NCBI RefSeq assembly: GCF_905220365.1
Contig: NC_061138.1
Coordinates: forward strand, 12,167,814-12,231,813
DNA length: 64,000 nucleotides
Direction: 5' to 3'
From: Vanessa cardui
Lineage: Eukaryota > Arthropoda > Insecta > Lepidoptera > Nymphalidae
Below the pieces are notes generated by a model. It ran no database searches and was not told the DNA's origin. It was given only the letters and a program-made list of their open reading frames with translations. Of this stretch, positions 31,038 through 42,103 are shown piece by piece (the stretch's first letter is position 1; each line of letters opens with the position of its first letter). A program made the position numbers and the translations under genes.

Positions 31038-31629
31038 TAAATTAGTTAAATTAATTTTACCGTCTTAGGAGCGAAACTTCTTAAAAAGTTTGTAGGTGTT
31101 ATAGTTTCTAAGATGTCGTGTTTAATCATTATTATTTCGCGTTCATATATATGAGCATATAGATTATATAATTTAAAGTGAAATTAAAGCGTACAATTTA
31201 AAAAATATATAAACTTTATTATATTAAATCTGTAGTTGGTCAAAGATAGACAATAAAATTGATACATTATTTCGTTATAAACATTAAATCTAAAGAGAAT
31301 GGCTTAATGGAATCAACGTTTTTTTTTTCTATTTTAGTGTTAACTCACGAAACCTTTGGCTTATCTGATAAATTAATCAGACCTTTCTTATGTAAGTTCT
31401 GACCCACTTCGCTTCGGTTGTTTGCACAATTTTGTTGAATTTTATTCAGCGCCGCTACACTGCTTTGTCTAAGTCATTTCGAAATTAAATCCAATATTTT
31501 TTATAAATCATGCGAGAAAAGCTGGATTAGTACTCCGTAGTGACTTATTGTTTTATATGTTAAATGAAACGAAAATATACAACGCATTTGAAAATCTTTG
31601 ATTAGTACAAAAATGTTGTAGTTAGATTT
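31038..31629. other. No gene or clear repeat
   Basis: AT-rich sequence; nothing recognised. Confidence 0.5.
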
Positions 31630-31745
31630 ACTTGGTGGTAGGGCTTTGTGCAAGCCCGCCTGGGTAGGTACCCACTCATCAGATATTCTACCACTAAACA
31701 ACAGTACGCAGTATTGTTGTGTTCCGGTTTGAAGGGTGAGTGAGT
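31630..31745 (+). repeat. Rep-B 5' part
   Basis: It runs from ggtggtagggctttgtgc to tccggtttgaagggtgag, then breaks off. Confidence 0.78.
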
Positions 31746-33474
31746 GAGAGAAAAAGACTTGGAGTTTGGTCTTAACTCATTTAAAAATTAAATTCCTCTA
31801 TTAATTAATGTAAAATTCTACTCATTTATTTATTGTTAAATAAAAACACTACCACTGGTTCGAAAATGAAACAACATTGATCGGAAAATAAATAGCACGT
31901 TACATCTAAATATTCGATTGAAAAAAAAGCTAAATACGCTCACTACGTATCCTTTAAAATAACTTTATAATGATCGATAGCGATCAATCCCAGTATATTT
32001 ATATAATTAAATAGTATAATAATTAAAAATAACTGTACGCCAAATACTCAAAGATATGATATTGGATATATAACAGGAAAATCAAAACTCAAAGCAAGAT
32101 ACACATATTATGAGTAAGTGAATTCAACTGATATTCGTTGAATATGATAATTTTTTTCACATCAATAATAAGAGCGGAGTCAACACGGAAAGTCGATTAG
32201 GCGGGACATGAGATCTTTCGTCATAATAATAGAATTATTCAAGACCAATCTTGTGAATATTTCCATTTTTATTTTGTCGAAGGGTAACAAGGGTTTTGAT
32301 GTTGGAAAAACACTGGCAAATTGCAACTTCACTTAATATATTTTAGGAAAACTGAAATGGGGTTGTGATTTAAACATGTTAAGTTTTACTGCAGTCAGTG
32401 TTCTAAGCCAAGGAAGTCGAACTGAAACTTAATGTGCTTATAATTTATCTTTTATTGGGTAACTAATAAAAACGTAAACTAAACAAAGATAAGTCGTATT
32501 TGTCTAAGTTTGTTCTAGCTTAAGTTTTTATTTATAATTTAATAGTGTATTACTTTTTATTTAATTCAATAGTGCTGTTAATACCTGTAGTAGTGTATCA
32601 CACTGCACTGGTCCGTGTGCTTTTGATTGCATTGTTTATGTAAATATGCCGATGGTGTTAAATAAATAAATAAAAAGATCAGTGGATCCCGTTGTTCAAA
32701 ACATAGAGCTCTTCGTCGAATACAGGTAAAGATAACTGTGCTTCTACTAAGAAAGAAATACTAGTACATCGGAGTCTGAGATTGTGTACTTAAAAACAGT
32801 TTTAAGATATTTAGTAAAATTAAGTTTTTGTAATAAAAATCTAAACGTTTTAGACAAACGAGTACAATCAACTTTAGTTGACAGATGTTACTGATCATAA
32901 AACCTGTGTGGGAGTGGGGGTTAAAATTGATGACAGGGTGGAGGGGGCCCAAGCAGGTAAGCCTGGCAACCTAGTTATGTAAAGCAATATGAATTTATTT
33001 GCATAAACAGAAAGCTTTAAAAGTTATACCCATGAGAAAAAGTTTTAATATAAAAGTTTATAGGCTTAGAGAGGCACGCCATGTATCGGGAGAGATCTTT
33101 GGATTAAAACTTTATAACGAGTTGTAACCAAGTTTCAATTCTGTAGTCTCGTCATTGTGTAATCTTGAAGTGTATGTTACATTCGGTAAATTAGGTTTCA
33201 GATATTCCCTAGATAATATTCGTTATATTTAAACTTTAAATCCGATAATAAAAATAAATGATAATTTCAAATTATATACTTCCTCAAAGTTGTTGCAAAT
33301 ATTTACATCTGATAACAGGATCGTCGAGGAATTGAGCGTACTACTAGAATATTATAGGCGACTATTGTGGTATTTTCAACAAAATCAAATATTTGAATTC
33401 AGAAAGTATCATTTGGTGCCGTTAATTTGATGCTTTTTGATATTTTATAGGTATATAATGGGTGTTACATTGGG
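31746..33474. other. No gene; possible element tail at about 32580-32680
   Basis: AT-rich. The stretch ending gttaaataaataaataaa could be the 3' end of an old retroelement. Nothing else is recognised. Confidence 0.4.
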
Positions 33475-33760
33475 TCCTGGTGGTAGGTGATCACCATTGC
33501 CCAGAGACAATGACGACGCTTACGATTTGCGCTTGCGCTTTGCGCTTTGCGCTTTAAATATTAACCATTCCTTTCATCGGCAATGCGCCAGCAATCTATA
33601 GAATTAAAATGTTATGTATCCTGTGCCTGTAGTTACACTGGCTCACTCTCTTCAAGCCGGAGCACAATAATACTGGGTACTGATTTTTGGCGGTAGAATA
33701 TTCAGTGAGTTTATAATACCTAACTAGAGGGGCTTGAATAAATTTCCAACAGTAAAATCT
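33475..33760 (-). repeat. Rep-B with a local ttgcgct expansion
   Basis: It contains ggtgatcaccattgccc, cctgtagttacactggc and gtagaatattcagtgag. A tandem run of ttgcgct-like units lies at 33520-33555, where other copies have only gctgtaag. Confidence 0.7.
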
Positions 33761-33854
33761 TATGTTTCTGCATACATAGTCAAACTTATGTCAGATGGAC
33801 CTGAGAAGAACCTCAGCGTTTGATAAAATATTATTCTCAAAATGTGTTCTAATT

Positions 33855-33935
33855 TGTACAAACGTGGAGCAGCCTACCTTTCTTAAAGGCCTGCAACGCA
33901 TCTACTAGTCCTCTGATGTTGCTCATGGGTTTGCA
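33855..33935 (+). repeat. Rep-H fragment
   Basis: It contains cttaaaggcctgcaacgc and gatgttgctcatggg. Confidence 0.45.
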
Positions 33936-34137
33936 ACGTAAATTATAAAAAGAACGAAAAATACAAATGGACAAAGGCAGAGAAAAATAAAGAAGAATTA
34001 GTTATTATGTATAATTTTATTACTGCGTGAGTCTGTAGATATATTCTTGTTTTTTTTTTTTTTTAATTTAATGCCAAGCAAATCGGACAGTAAACAGCCA
34101 GTTGTGATTACAAAAAAAGTAATATTTGTACATTTTT

Positions 34138-34826
34138 AGGGTTCCGTAGTCTAATGGAAACCCCTATAGTTTCGTCATATCTGTCCGTTCGTCTGTCCCG
34201 GCTTGTTCTCCACCGTGTCTGCACCGATTGTCACGAAAATTGGTGGAGAGATGTATACTGATAAGTGTTGTTGTTACAAAAAATTGTTTTTAAAATTATC
34301 GAAAAGTAATTATTTTTACCCCCCACCCCATACAGCGAAAAGTTAATTCCAAAAAAAAACAACTTACCCCATCGCGTGAGGTATCGTTAAAAAGGTATCT
34401 TTAAATACAACAAAAATTGCCTCGAAACCATGTAGATTAAACCCCCCAGTCTCGAGATATACTGAGACAAAGTTAAAATTAGAATGTCCGCTAACTTTTG
34501 AAATACTATTACAATAATTCTAAAAAAAATGTGCTGTATACCTCCAAGTAAGTACTTTCAACGAAAACAATAGCGGACTCTGTATCATACATAGTTATTT
34601 TTATACAACTCGACCAACTATTGACGTGCAGTTGCCCTAACTAAATGGTAATGTATGGAAATAACTACCTACAAACTATGAAAATAAGTAGGAATGTTAC
34701 ATATCTACATACAGAATTGGGCCAGAGTAGAAATAGAGATTGCTAAATTTTCTACTTATGGCCAATCTTATGGCTACGGAACCCTTTCATGTGCGTGTCC
34801 GACACGCTCTTGGCCGGTTTTTTTAT
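34138..34826. mobile_element. Non-autonomous element with 'agggttccgtag' inverted ends
   Basis: A 12-bp inverted pair, agggttccgtag (34138-34149) and ctacggaaccct (34774-34785), encloses about 620 bp of non-coding DNA. After it comes the usual outer end cgtgtccgacacgctcttgg-type sequence, then a T-tract. I recognise this termini type from other lepidopteran genomes; the transposon class is uncertain. Confidence 0.6.
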
Positions 34827-34829
34827 TCT

Positions 34830-35400
34830 TCTTGTACGAAGTCAGGACTGATGAGTTTAAATAAATAAAATGACTACATTTTTTTAGATACATAATATAT
34901 TCATGTCAAGGTATAATTTATAGAAGCGTTGACATATCGAAAGTTTTGTTGTTGATTAATGTACGATTACAAAGGATAGTGTTGTTTGACAAAGTAGTTC
35001 GGAACTTTGGTAAACATCTTTGTACTAACGATATGGACATCAAAGGATGACAAACGACTTAGGTCAAGTTATCTTTGACTTGGAAGTCAACTCATGAATG
35101 GACGCTGAAGTTTTGTAAATTGCCAATTATTCTTTGTTAGAAAAATACTATTTGAATATGAACCTTTTTGCAACGAAACGATGCTGACAATACAAATGTT
35201 TGAAAACCATTGGATGCTAAGCTTTGACGCAGCCATTTTGGTTTTATGTAAACGTTACGTAGTATTAAAAATACGTGAATAAATAAAAAGCGGTTTCTTC
35301 GATTATTGCTGTGATTCATCAGCGCTCTTTTTCGCATTTCTTTATTTTGCTCAATATATAATTATATATTTAATCAAACGATTATACTTGATTATATATT
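34830..35400. other. No gene or clear repeat
   Basis: AT-rich sequence; nothing recognised. Confidence 0.5.
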
Positions 35401-35409
35401 GATTGATTG

Positions 35410-35411
<2 letters not shown>

Positions 35412-35506
<95 letters not shown>

Positions 35507-35544
35507 TGTGCATAATATATATATATATATTATGCACAAACAAT
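35412..35544. repeat. (AT)n microsatellite ending in a 44-bp perfect palindrome
   Basis: About 45 AT units (35412-35502) are followed by arms attgtttgtgcataat (35501-35516) and their complement (35529-35544), around a 12-bp AT core. Confidence 0.9.
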
Positions 35545-36439
35545 GAACAAGGTATATATAAGAAACCTTTTTGCAGAACACAATATATGTTTTATCTGTA
35601 CCAATACAGAAAGTGATCAGAAACCATTAAAACTTTTTAAAGTGTGTTCTTTTTTGCAACCAATATAAATAAAAAAAATATATTTTATTGTAGAATGATA
35701 AGGCTGGTAAACTTAAGCTATGGTTTACTCTTTAATATTGTTAAATTTAATTTAGCCGTAACTTTGAAAACCACTGAAACAATTTTACGTCCACCGCGCG
35801 CCAGTTTATTGTTTCATAGAAACAATGGCGGTGTAACGAGTACTTTCTATACATGCAAAAATATAACGAAGTGTACTTTTGTATCTATTACATTTTTGTT
35901 CAAATGTTTTGCTTTTTTACTTCAGATATATGACATGACAATTTTATAAGCTTATACTAGTATCTTATGTTTAAATATCACAAGCAACAATTATTGATTT
36001 CTCACTCTAAAGTTGTGTAAATTCAGTAGTTCGGGATGGCCAATATAATATTATCGTTTTACAATGATGCTCCAATCTATCTTTTGTTAGAATGCCCCGC
36101 TAACGTCCAATTGCTTCCTAATGAGAGCTCAATCATATTTGAAATAAGAAATAGTTGACATGCCAGTATTAAATACTATGCCATATAAAATAATATTAAT
36201 TACAGTTTTACAAATTATTGATCAATTAATTACAATAATAATTGTAAATAATAAATTAAATTCAATATCCCCTGCTATATTCATAATATGCAATAATAAT
36301 GTGATATAAATTGTGATATAGAATAAAATGTCATAACACCGCATTGAAGACTAAGGTTACTCTTGTAACAGTTGTTAATTTAAGTGCAAGCAGGACTTAA
36401 AAATGAAAAGATTGTACTATTTATTGCTTGAAAGTGACT
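35545..36439. other. No gene recognised
   Basis: A 101-codon frame at 35644-35949 is low in complexity and matches no family I know. Confidence 0.45.
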
Positions 36440-36640
36440 CAATCGTATACAAGTTGAGAAAAAATCGTGCATATTATTTTGGGCACGTAATGAGAATAAT
36501 TGAATTGTAAATAAAATAGTGTTGAACTTTAGAATTTATAGGAAAAGGGTGAAGTAGGTCAGATAGATTTAGAGGATATGTAAAACAATATCCATGACAG
36601 AGCGAGGAGCGATGAATGAAAGAACGGATACCAAATAATT
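36440..36640 (+). pseudogene. Possible decayed LINE reverse-transcriptase C-terminus
   Basis: A translated piece, RAYYFGHVMRI, resembles the conserved GHVxRM segment after the RT domain of insect LINE proteins. Downstream frames are broken by several stops. A weak call resting on one motif. Confidence 0.35.
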
Positions 36641-38394
36641 ACAGCATGCTATGCTAGCTAGACGATGCTATGAGCACCAGAGAGAAACAGCGTTGAAGTA
36701 AGCTCGAAATCTTCTTAGGAAGAGGAGTTCCTCAGTAATGGTATTAAGAGAATTTAAACAGACGTTGTTCTTTTTATAACACCCTAACAATTTGCCCTGG
36801 CTTCACATGGGTACAAAAAGGACTTATTTTTTTAATATAAACAAACAAAAGGAGAATTTAATACATGAAGGCATTCTCTGCCGGTCAAACTTTAATTCTA
36901 ACTGAAATTCATGAAGACGGTATTCAATAATAATTAACAATACACGATACACAAAAATATACATACTTATATCTGAAACTATAAACAATAAATACATATG
37001 AACATATTTAGTATCTAGGAAATAAATATCACACTATAAGTAGAAACATTACACTTTCTTATTGATGGTCAAATTAAGCAACCTAAACTTAGAAGAACCG
37101 GCGAAAGAAACTAAGAGAAATAAATATCATGAGAATTAGTGACTTTAAAACAATATGGTGCCCTCGCAGACGAGTCTGAAACTAAATGAAGTGATTGAAA
37201 TGAAAATTCTTATCCTTTAAGATGTTAAAATTCAATTACGATGATACTGTGTTTTTTATTTAAATAAACAATCAATAAATAACTGTAGTTCTATTTTAGA
37301 ATTAAGGAATTTGAGTTTTAATTTCATATTCATGGATGAAAGCCGTATTACGTTGCGTATCTTAGAAGATCGAAGCCTACAGACGATGGAATTGTTAGAA
37401 GCCGACGTTAATGCGTTATTGAAATCCATCATACAAAAACATAATAGTAGATAAAAGTTGACCTTTAAAAAGGCCGTCGTAGTTGTGATATTATAGAGCT
37501 CGTATGTTCTATTATTTATATAGTAATTTTGTATGTTTGTATAATCAAGAGTTTATTATGATTGCTCTCCAATTCGTGTTAATTTACACAATAAATTGTC
37601 ACAAATGTACAGCATACATAATCGCAATAAAGATTATGGATTTACCAACATAAGCCCTAGATTTGGCAGGCTAATACATTTAAACTCAAAATCTGAATGT
37701 CAATTGAGTTGGTAAACAATTATATGAACGCGCAAATTATTTTTACGCCCTTAATAAATGAAATACACGTTGAGATTATATTAAGTAAATGGACTTCTTG
37801 CATTTCGAGAGGGTTCCATATCTATATAAAATAAGAAGTAGCCTTGTTTTTCAATTTAAGATTATGTAATATTACTAATTAAGCATATACAATTTTATAG
37901 CATTGTCAAGTTACTTTGAATATGTTTAATGTAATCAACCAAAACATCTTTCATTTTTGTAGGTAAACTGAAGTATATTTCTTATTTTCACTACCACCTA
38001 ATACATCACATTATAAAAAATGTATTGGGTATTAAACAAAAGTCTTTTAAGCTATTCGATATTTAATACAAGAATTGAATTGCTACAAATGAGTAGATTT
38101 TCTTAAATTGTATTCGGACTTTTTAGTGCTTATAATATTATATCAGAGTCATGAATATGTAAATAGAGGTCATTAAACTTTGGCCCGGCAAAAGCGCTAT
38201 CATACAATTTGCTTGCATTAAATATATTTTACGTTAAATATGATATAAATAAAGAAGAACTTTGTAATGTTGATTGAGGGTTATTAAAAGATATTAACAG
38301 TCAAATATTACCATTTAATTACATGTTAATTCAAACAGCGATACATACAAATATTATGTTATTGTGTAATGGGTACATGACTACATCAATCTAT
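36641..38394. other. No gene or clear repeat
   Basis: AT-rich. A short piece near 36785-36810 (tgccctggcttcacatgg) resembles the end of a mobile element seen also at 40735 and 47945. Confidence 0.4.
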
Positions 38395-38485
38395 ATAAGA
38401 GGGAACAGGAACAAGGGACCTTACTTAGTTACCAAGGTTGGTTGAGTTACGTCGACGTAAGTGATGATTAATCTGTATATATTAA
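38395..38485 (+). repeat. Rep-B fragment, diverged
   Basis: It contains ggaacaagggaccttac, ttagttaccaaggttgg and acgtaagtgatgatta. Confidence 0.5.
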
Positions 38486-39244
38486 TAGCCTAAGCCGATT
38501 TTTGTCCCAGTGGTTATGGGACTATAGCTACAGATAAAAAATTGCTTTTGGTCTCATTTAGAAGAGCTCCAACCATAAATGTGTAGAGAATATTTTTTAT
38601 TTAATGATTTTATGTATGGCAATTTAACAAAAAAATAATTTTAGAAAGCAGGTAATTGTTACTGGCCGGTTAGAGAGTACTATGGCTGTATGAGAAAAAA
38701 AATGAATATCGCGAACAATTATTTTTTTTTGACTAAACCCCCAATTACTTTCTGAACTTAATAAGTTACCAACTACTAACAACAACCAACATCCATTATT
38801 ATCTGATCTTATGTATACTATTTGACATTAAATTCCTAAAAAAAATCTTTAAATAAACGAAAAGACGCAGTAGATCCACTATTTTTCCTTAAAGTGCCTT
38901 TTTCTATCAGCGACTATTTATGACCAGGTGACCTATATGTCAGTCCACCTGTCAAATTAAAATAATAAAATAAAATAAACGAATGCACTCTATGCTATAA
39001 ATATGTCAATAATTGACAGTTCTCGTGACATTTCAAAATGGCGCCGATGCTTCTAATTTTGTCGATTAAGTTTGCAGTTCTATTTAATGTCTGAATTTTA
39101 AATCGGTTTAGCATAGTTATATAAACTTTTGCACTTAAATTGTCGATTCTGCTATTATTATTTCTATAATTGATCATGGAATCAGAGTTTTAAATTTTAA
39201 ACGTTAATAGTTGTACTATATATAATATACTACACTTTACAAAC
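38486..39244. other. No gene or clear repeat
   Basis: AT-rich sequence; nothing recognised. Confidence 0.5.
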
Positions 39245-39332
39245 ATGTGGTAGCTTCACTTAATTGTTAATTGACGATTGAAAAGTGCTTGTAAAAGCCC
39301 ACTTGAATAAAGTTTATTTTGATTTTGATATA
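39245..39332 (+). repeat. LINE-D 3' end
   Basis: It contains gtggtagcttcacttaat, aagtgcttgtaaaagccc and gaataaagtttattttg. Confidence 0.72.
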
Positions 39333-39480
39333 ATACATGGTAGTAGAGCCTTGTACAAGCTCGTCTGGGTAGGTACCAATTACTTATCAGATATTCTGTT
39401 GTCAAGCAATAGTAAGTATTGTCATGTTCCAGTTTGAAAGGTGAGTGAACCTGAGTTCATCATAGTTCCTAAGGCTTTTG
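39333..39480 (+). repeat. Rep-B 5' half, diverged
   Basis: It contains atggtagtagagccttg, cgtctgggtaggtacc and cagatattctgttg. It follows the LINE-D tail directly. Confidence 0.65.
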
Positions 39481-40240
39481 GTAAATGGTACGTAGCAAGT
39501 CTCGATAATTGCTGAAAACAATTAACTTTATTAAAAATGCGCTAGAATTTTCACTGGAACCCCTAAGAATACGGAATAAACTAATTATAATAATAAAAAC
39601 GTTGTCATCGTGAATGTCGATGTATATAACATTTACGTAATCTATTTTGACCAATTAAGGTGGCCAATATCAAAGGCGACTAATCAACGGCCCAGGAGAT
39701 ATACTACGGAAATCCCAATGCACTCTAGCCTCTAATTCTCATAATTCGATTCGCTCAGAGTTCAACGCAAAGATATAACCATTCGCTTTTTTTCAGGTAC
39801 ACGAATGTAATTAATTATATAGATATTTTTAGAACCAGAAGTAGGAAGTGGGTTAACCTCTAAAACAATTATCTTTAATTTAAAATAACAATCAATCTAC
39901 CACAATAGAAAAACATTTAGTCTACAACACAAATAACCATCAATATTCACATTACACCGTAATAATTATCATTGCAATTCTCAATGTGTCAACTACGAAT
40001 CTGCCGCCTTTTTTTTTTAAAAAAAAAGGAAATTGTGTGACTTGACGCTGATGTTGCTTGTTTATTCCAACAATATTATATTTATTATATAGATATGAAC
40101 TAAATAAAAGAAATACCTTAGTAAACTTTTTTAAAGATTTAATCATCGATACATATTGGAAGGACTATTTGATCAAACCATATATTTTGTAGGACAAATA
40201 TTTTTTTTAAATGATTTATACATTTAATATTTTAATATTT
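39481..40240. other. No gene or clear repeat
   Basis: AT-rich. A T8/A8 snap-back sits around 40010-40030. Confidence 0.5.
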
Positions 40241-40243
40241 TTT

Positions 40244-40530
40244 AGAGCTGAGTTGGCCCAGTGGTTCGAACGCGTGCATCTTAACCGATGATTGCGAGCT
40301 CAAGCCCAGGCAAGCACCACTATATATATATGCTTAATTATTGTTTATAATTTATCTCGTCCTCGGCGGTGAAAGAAAACATCAATGAAACTTGTATGTG
40401 TCTAATTTCATTAAAATTTTGCCACATGTGTATTCCACTAACCCGCATTGGATCAGCGTTGTGGAATATGTTCCTTAATGGAAGAGGAGGCCTTATCTCA
40501 GCAGTGGGAAATTTGGCTGTTAATTTACTT
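40244..40530 (+). mobile_element. SINE-A, full length
   Basis: It has gagttggcccagtggttcg, a degraded B box, ggcaagcaccactatata, aacccgcattggatcagcg and agcagtgggaaatttgg. Its tail runs directly into the segment that is also found inverted at 47910-48150. Confidence 0.8.
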
Positions 40531-40777
40531 TAATTTTTTTATGATATTTAATAACTTATACATTTAGAATATCAATTGATTGAACACTCAAAACAATATT
40601 CAAAAGTATATACATATATGTATGTACGCTTAATCATTAGAACCCGAATAGAATGACCCGATTCTAAAATATATTTACTAATAAAAAGCTACATCATTCC
40701 TAAGTGTCATATTGTATAAATTATTTCTATGTAAAGCCAGGGCGGGTCGCTAGTATGAAATAAAATGTGTATGTAAT
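40531..40777 (+). repeat. Repeat segment shared (inverted) with 47910-48150
   Basis: It contains atatttaataacttata, gtatgtacgcttaatc, cattcctaagtgtcat and agccagggcgggtcgcta, in the same order as the reverse complement of 47910-48150. Confidence 0.75.
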
Positions 40778-40840
40778 TATAATTCGTAAGGAAATTAGAC
40801 ACATGCAGGTTGCATGTGTCTAATTTCCTTACGAATTATA
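40778..40840. repeat. 63-bp perfect palindrome (30-bp arms, ggt loop)
   Basis: Arms are 40778-40807 and 40811-40840. The centre, gacacatgcaggt and tgcatgtgtc, is SINE-A sequence, so this may be a foldback of a SINE-A fragment. Confidence 0.88.
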
Positions 40841-41189
40841 AAATATACGATTTTCAGAAGATCGTTACGATACTATATCGTTAGCGGGAGCCTTATTCTA
40901 TAAGAATTCACTTCGAATCTCTTTGTGTAATATTGGAAAGCGATTTACGGTTATACGCTATTCTGTTGCGTGCATCGCTTAAATATTATTAAAGACTGTA
41001 ATATCGTGAGCGTGAAATATCCTGTACGAGACGTTCACTTTCTTACGAGTTTATTCTTAAAGAAAAGCTGTTTCCACTTTTTACTTATTGGAACGATTTT
41101 CATTCCAGTGATGGATCTTGGCGGAAAATAAATTCGAAATTCGTTCTTTCCCATAAACCGACTTTATACAATGTATTATTACTGGTAAA

Positions 41190-41572
41190 GCATCGTGGAC
41201 GATGCTTAATATAACAATAAAAATTCCGCAGAATTTTTTAACTTTGCCGTTCCGTAAATTCAAATTGTTTGTAAAAAATACATTGGTAAAAAAAGCATAC
41301 AATATTTTATAGATGACAGAAAAGTGTGGAGTTAATACCTGTTGACTTCCAAGCAGGATATATTAAGTTAAATAATTGTATTAACTAACATGACTTTGTA
41401 TTTTTTAAATGTTGAAAAAGAGTAACTACTGAGTTTCTTGCCGTTTCTTCTTGGTAGAATCTTCTTTTCGAACCGGTGGTAGCTTCACTTAATTGTAAAA
41501 TTGCGATTTAAAAAGTGCTTGTAAAAGCCTACTAGAATAAAGTTTATTTTGATTGATTGATTGATGATTAAG
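41190..41572 (+). mobile_element. LINE-D 3' end: ORF C-terminus, 3' UTR, (gatt)n tail
   Basis: The first part encodes a damaged VKNTLVKKAYN-like C-terminus. It is followed by gttgacttccaagcagg, actgagtttcttgccg, cgaaccggtggtagcttc, cttgtaaaagcctac, aataaag and gattgattgattgatg. Along with 50596-50967 it is the longest copy in the window. Confidence 0.78.
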
Positions 41573-41635
41573 TACATTTCTTTTCCATGATATTGGTGGC
41601 AATCAGTCAGAAGGTTAACTACCACCGATTGACCG

Positions 41636-41730
41636 ATTGACATCTGCAACACCAGGGGACATCCAAGTGCGTCGCGGGCCTTTAAAAAATGTGTACGCTC
41701 TTTTTTTGATGGTTCCAAAGTCGTAAAAAA
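41636..41730 (-). repeat. Rep-H fragment
   Basis: It contains gacatctgcaacaccagg, aagtgcgtcgcgggcc and gtgtacgctcttttt. Confidence 0.55.
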
Positions 41731-41814
41731 CCGTTAGTGAAATGTTTCATAAATTGCGCTGTTGTGGTTGTAGATTTTCGGATATCTACTGCGGTCTGCT
41801 TAGGATTTCGACGT

Positions 41815-42103
41815 TTTTTTATGGTATAGTTTTACGGACGAGAATATGGGCCACCTGATGTTAAGTGATCACCATCACCCATAGACTGACACTGTAAGAA
41901 ATATTAACTATTCCTCACAACGTCAATGCGCCACCAACCTTGGGAACTAAGATGTTATGTCCCAAGTACCTGTAGTTACACTGGGTCACTCACCCTTCAA
42001 ACCAGAACAGAACAATACTGAGTACTTTTATTTGGCGGTAGAATAACTGATGAGCGGGTGGTACCTACCCAGGCGGGCTTGCACAAAGCCCTACCACCAA
42101 GAA
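41815..42103 (-). mobile_element. Rep-B, full length
   Basis: On the minus strand it runs from ttggtggtagggctttgtg to an end of accataaaaaaacg. Well preserved. Confidence 0.84.

Noticed and set aside
35407..35616. Ile/Tyr-repeat open frame
   Set aside because: A translation of the (AT)n microsatellite.
35644..35949. 101-codon frame
   Set aside because: AT-driven composition, no domain, and no splice or start context. It could be an exon, but nothing supports it.
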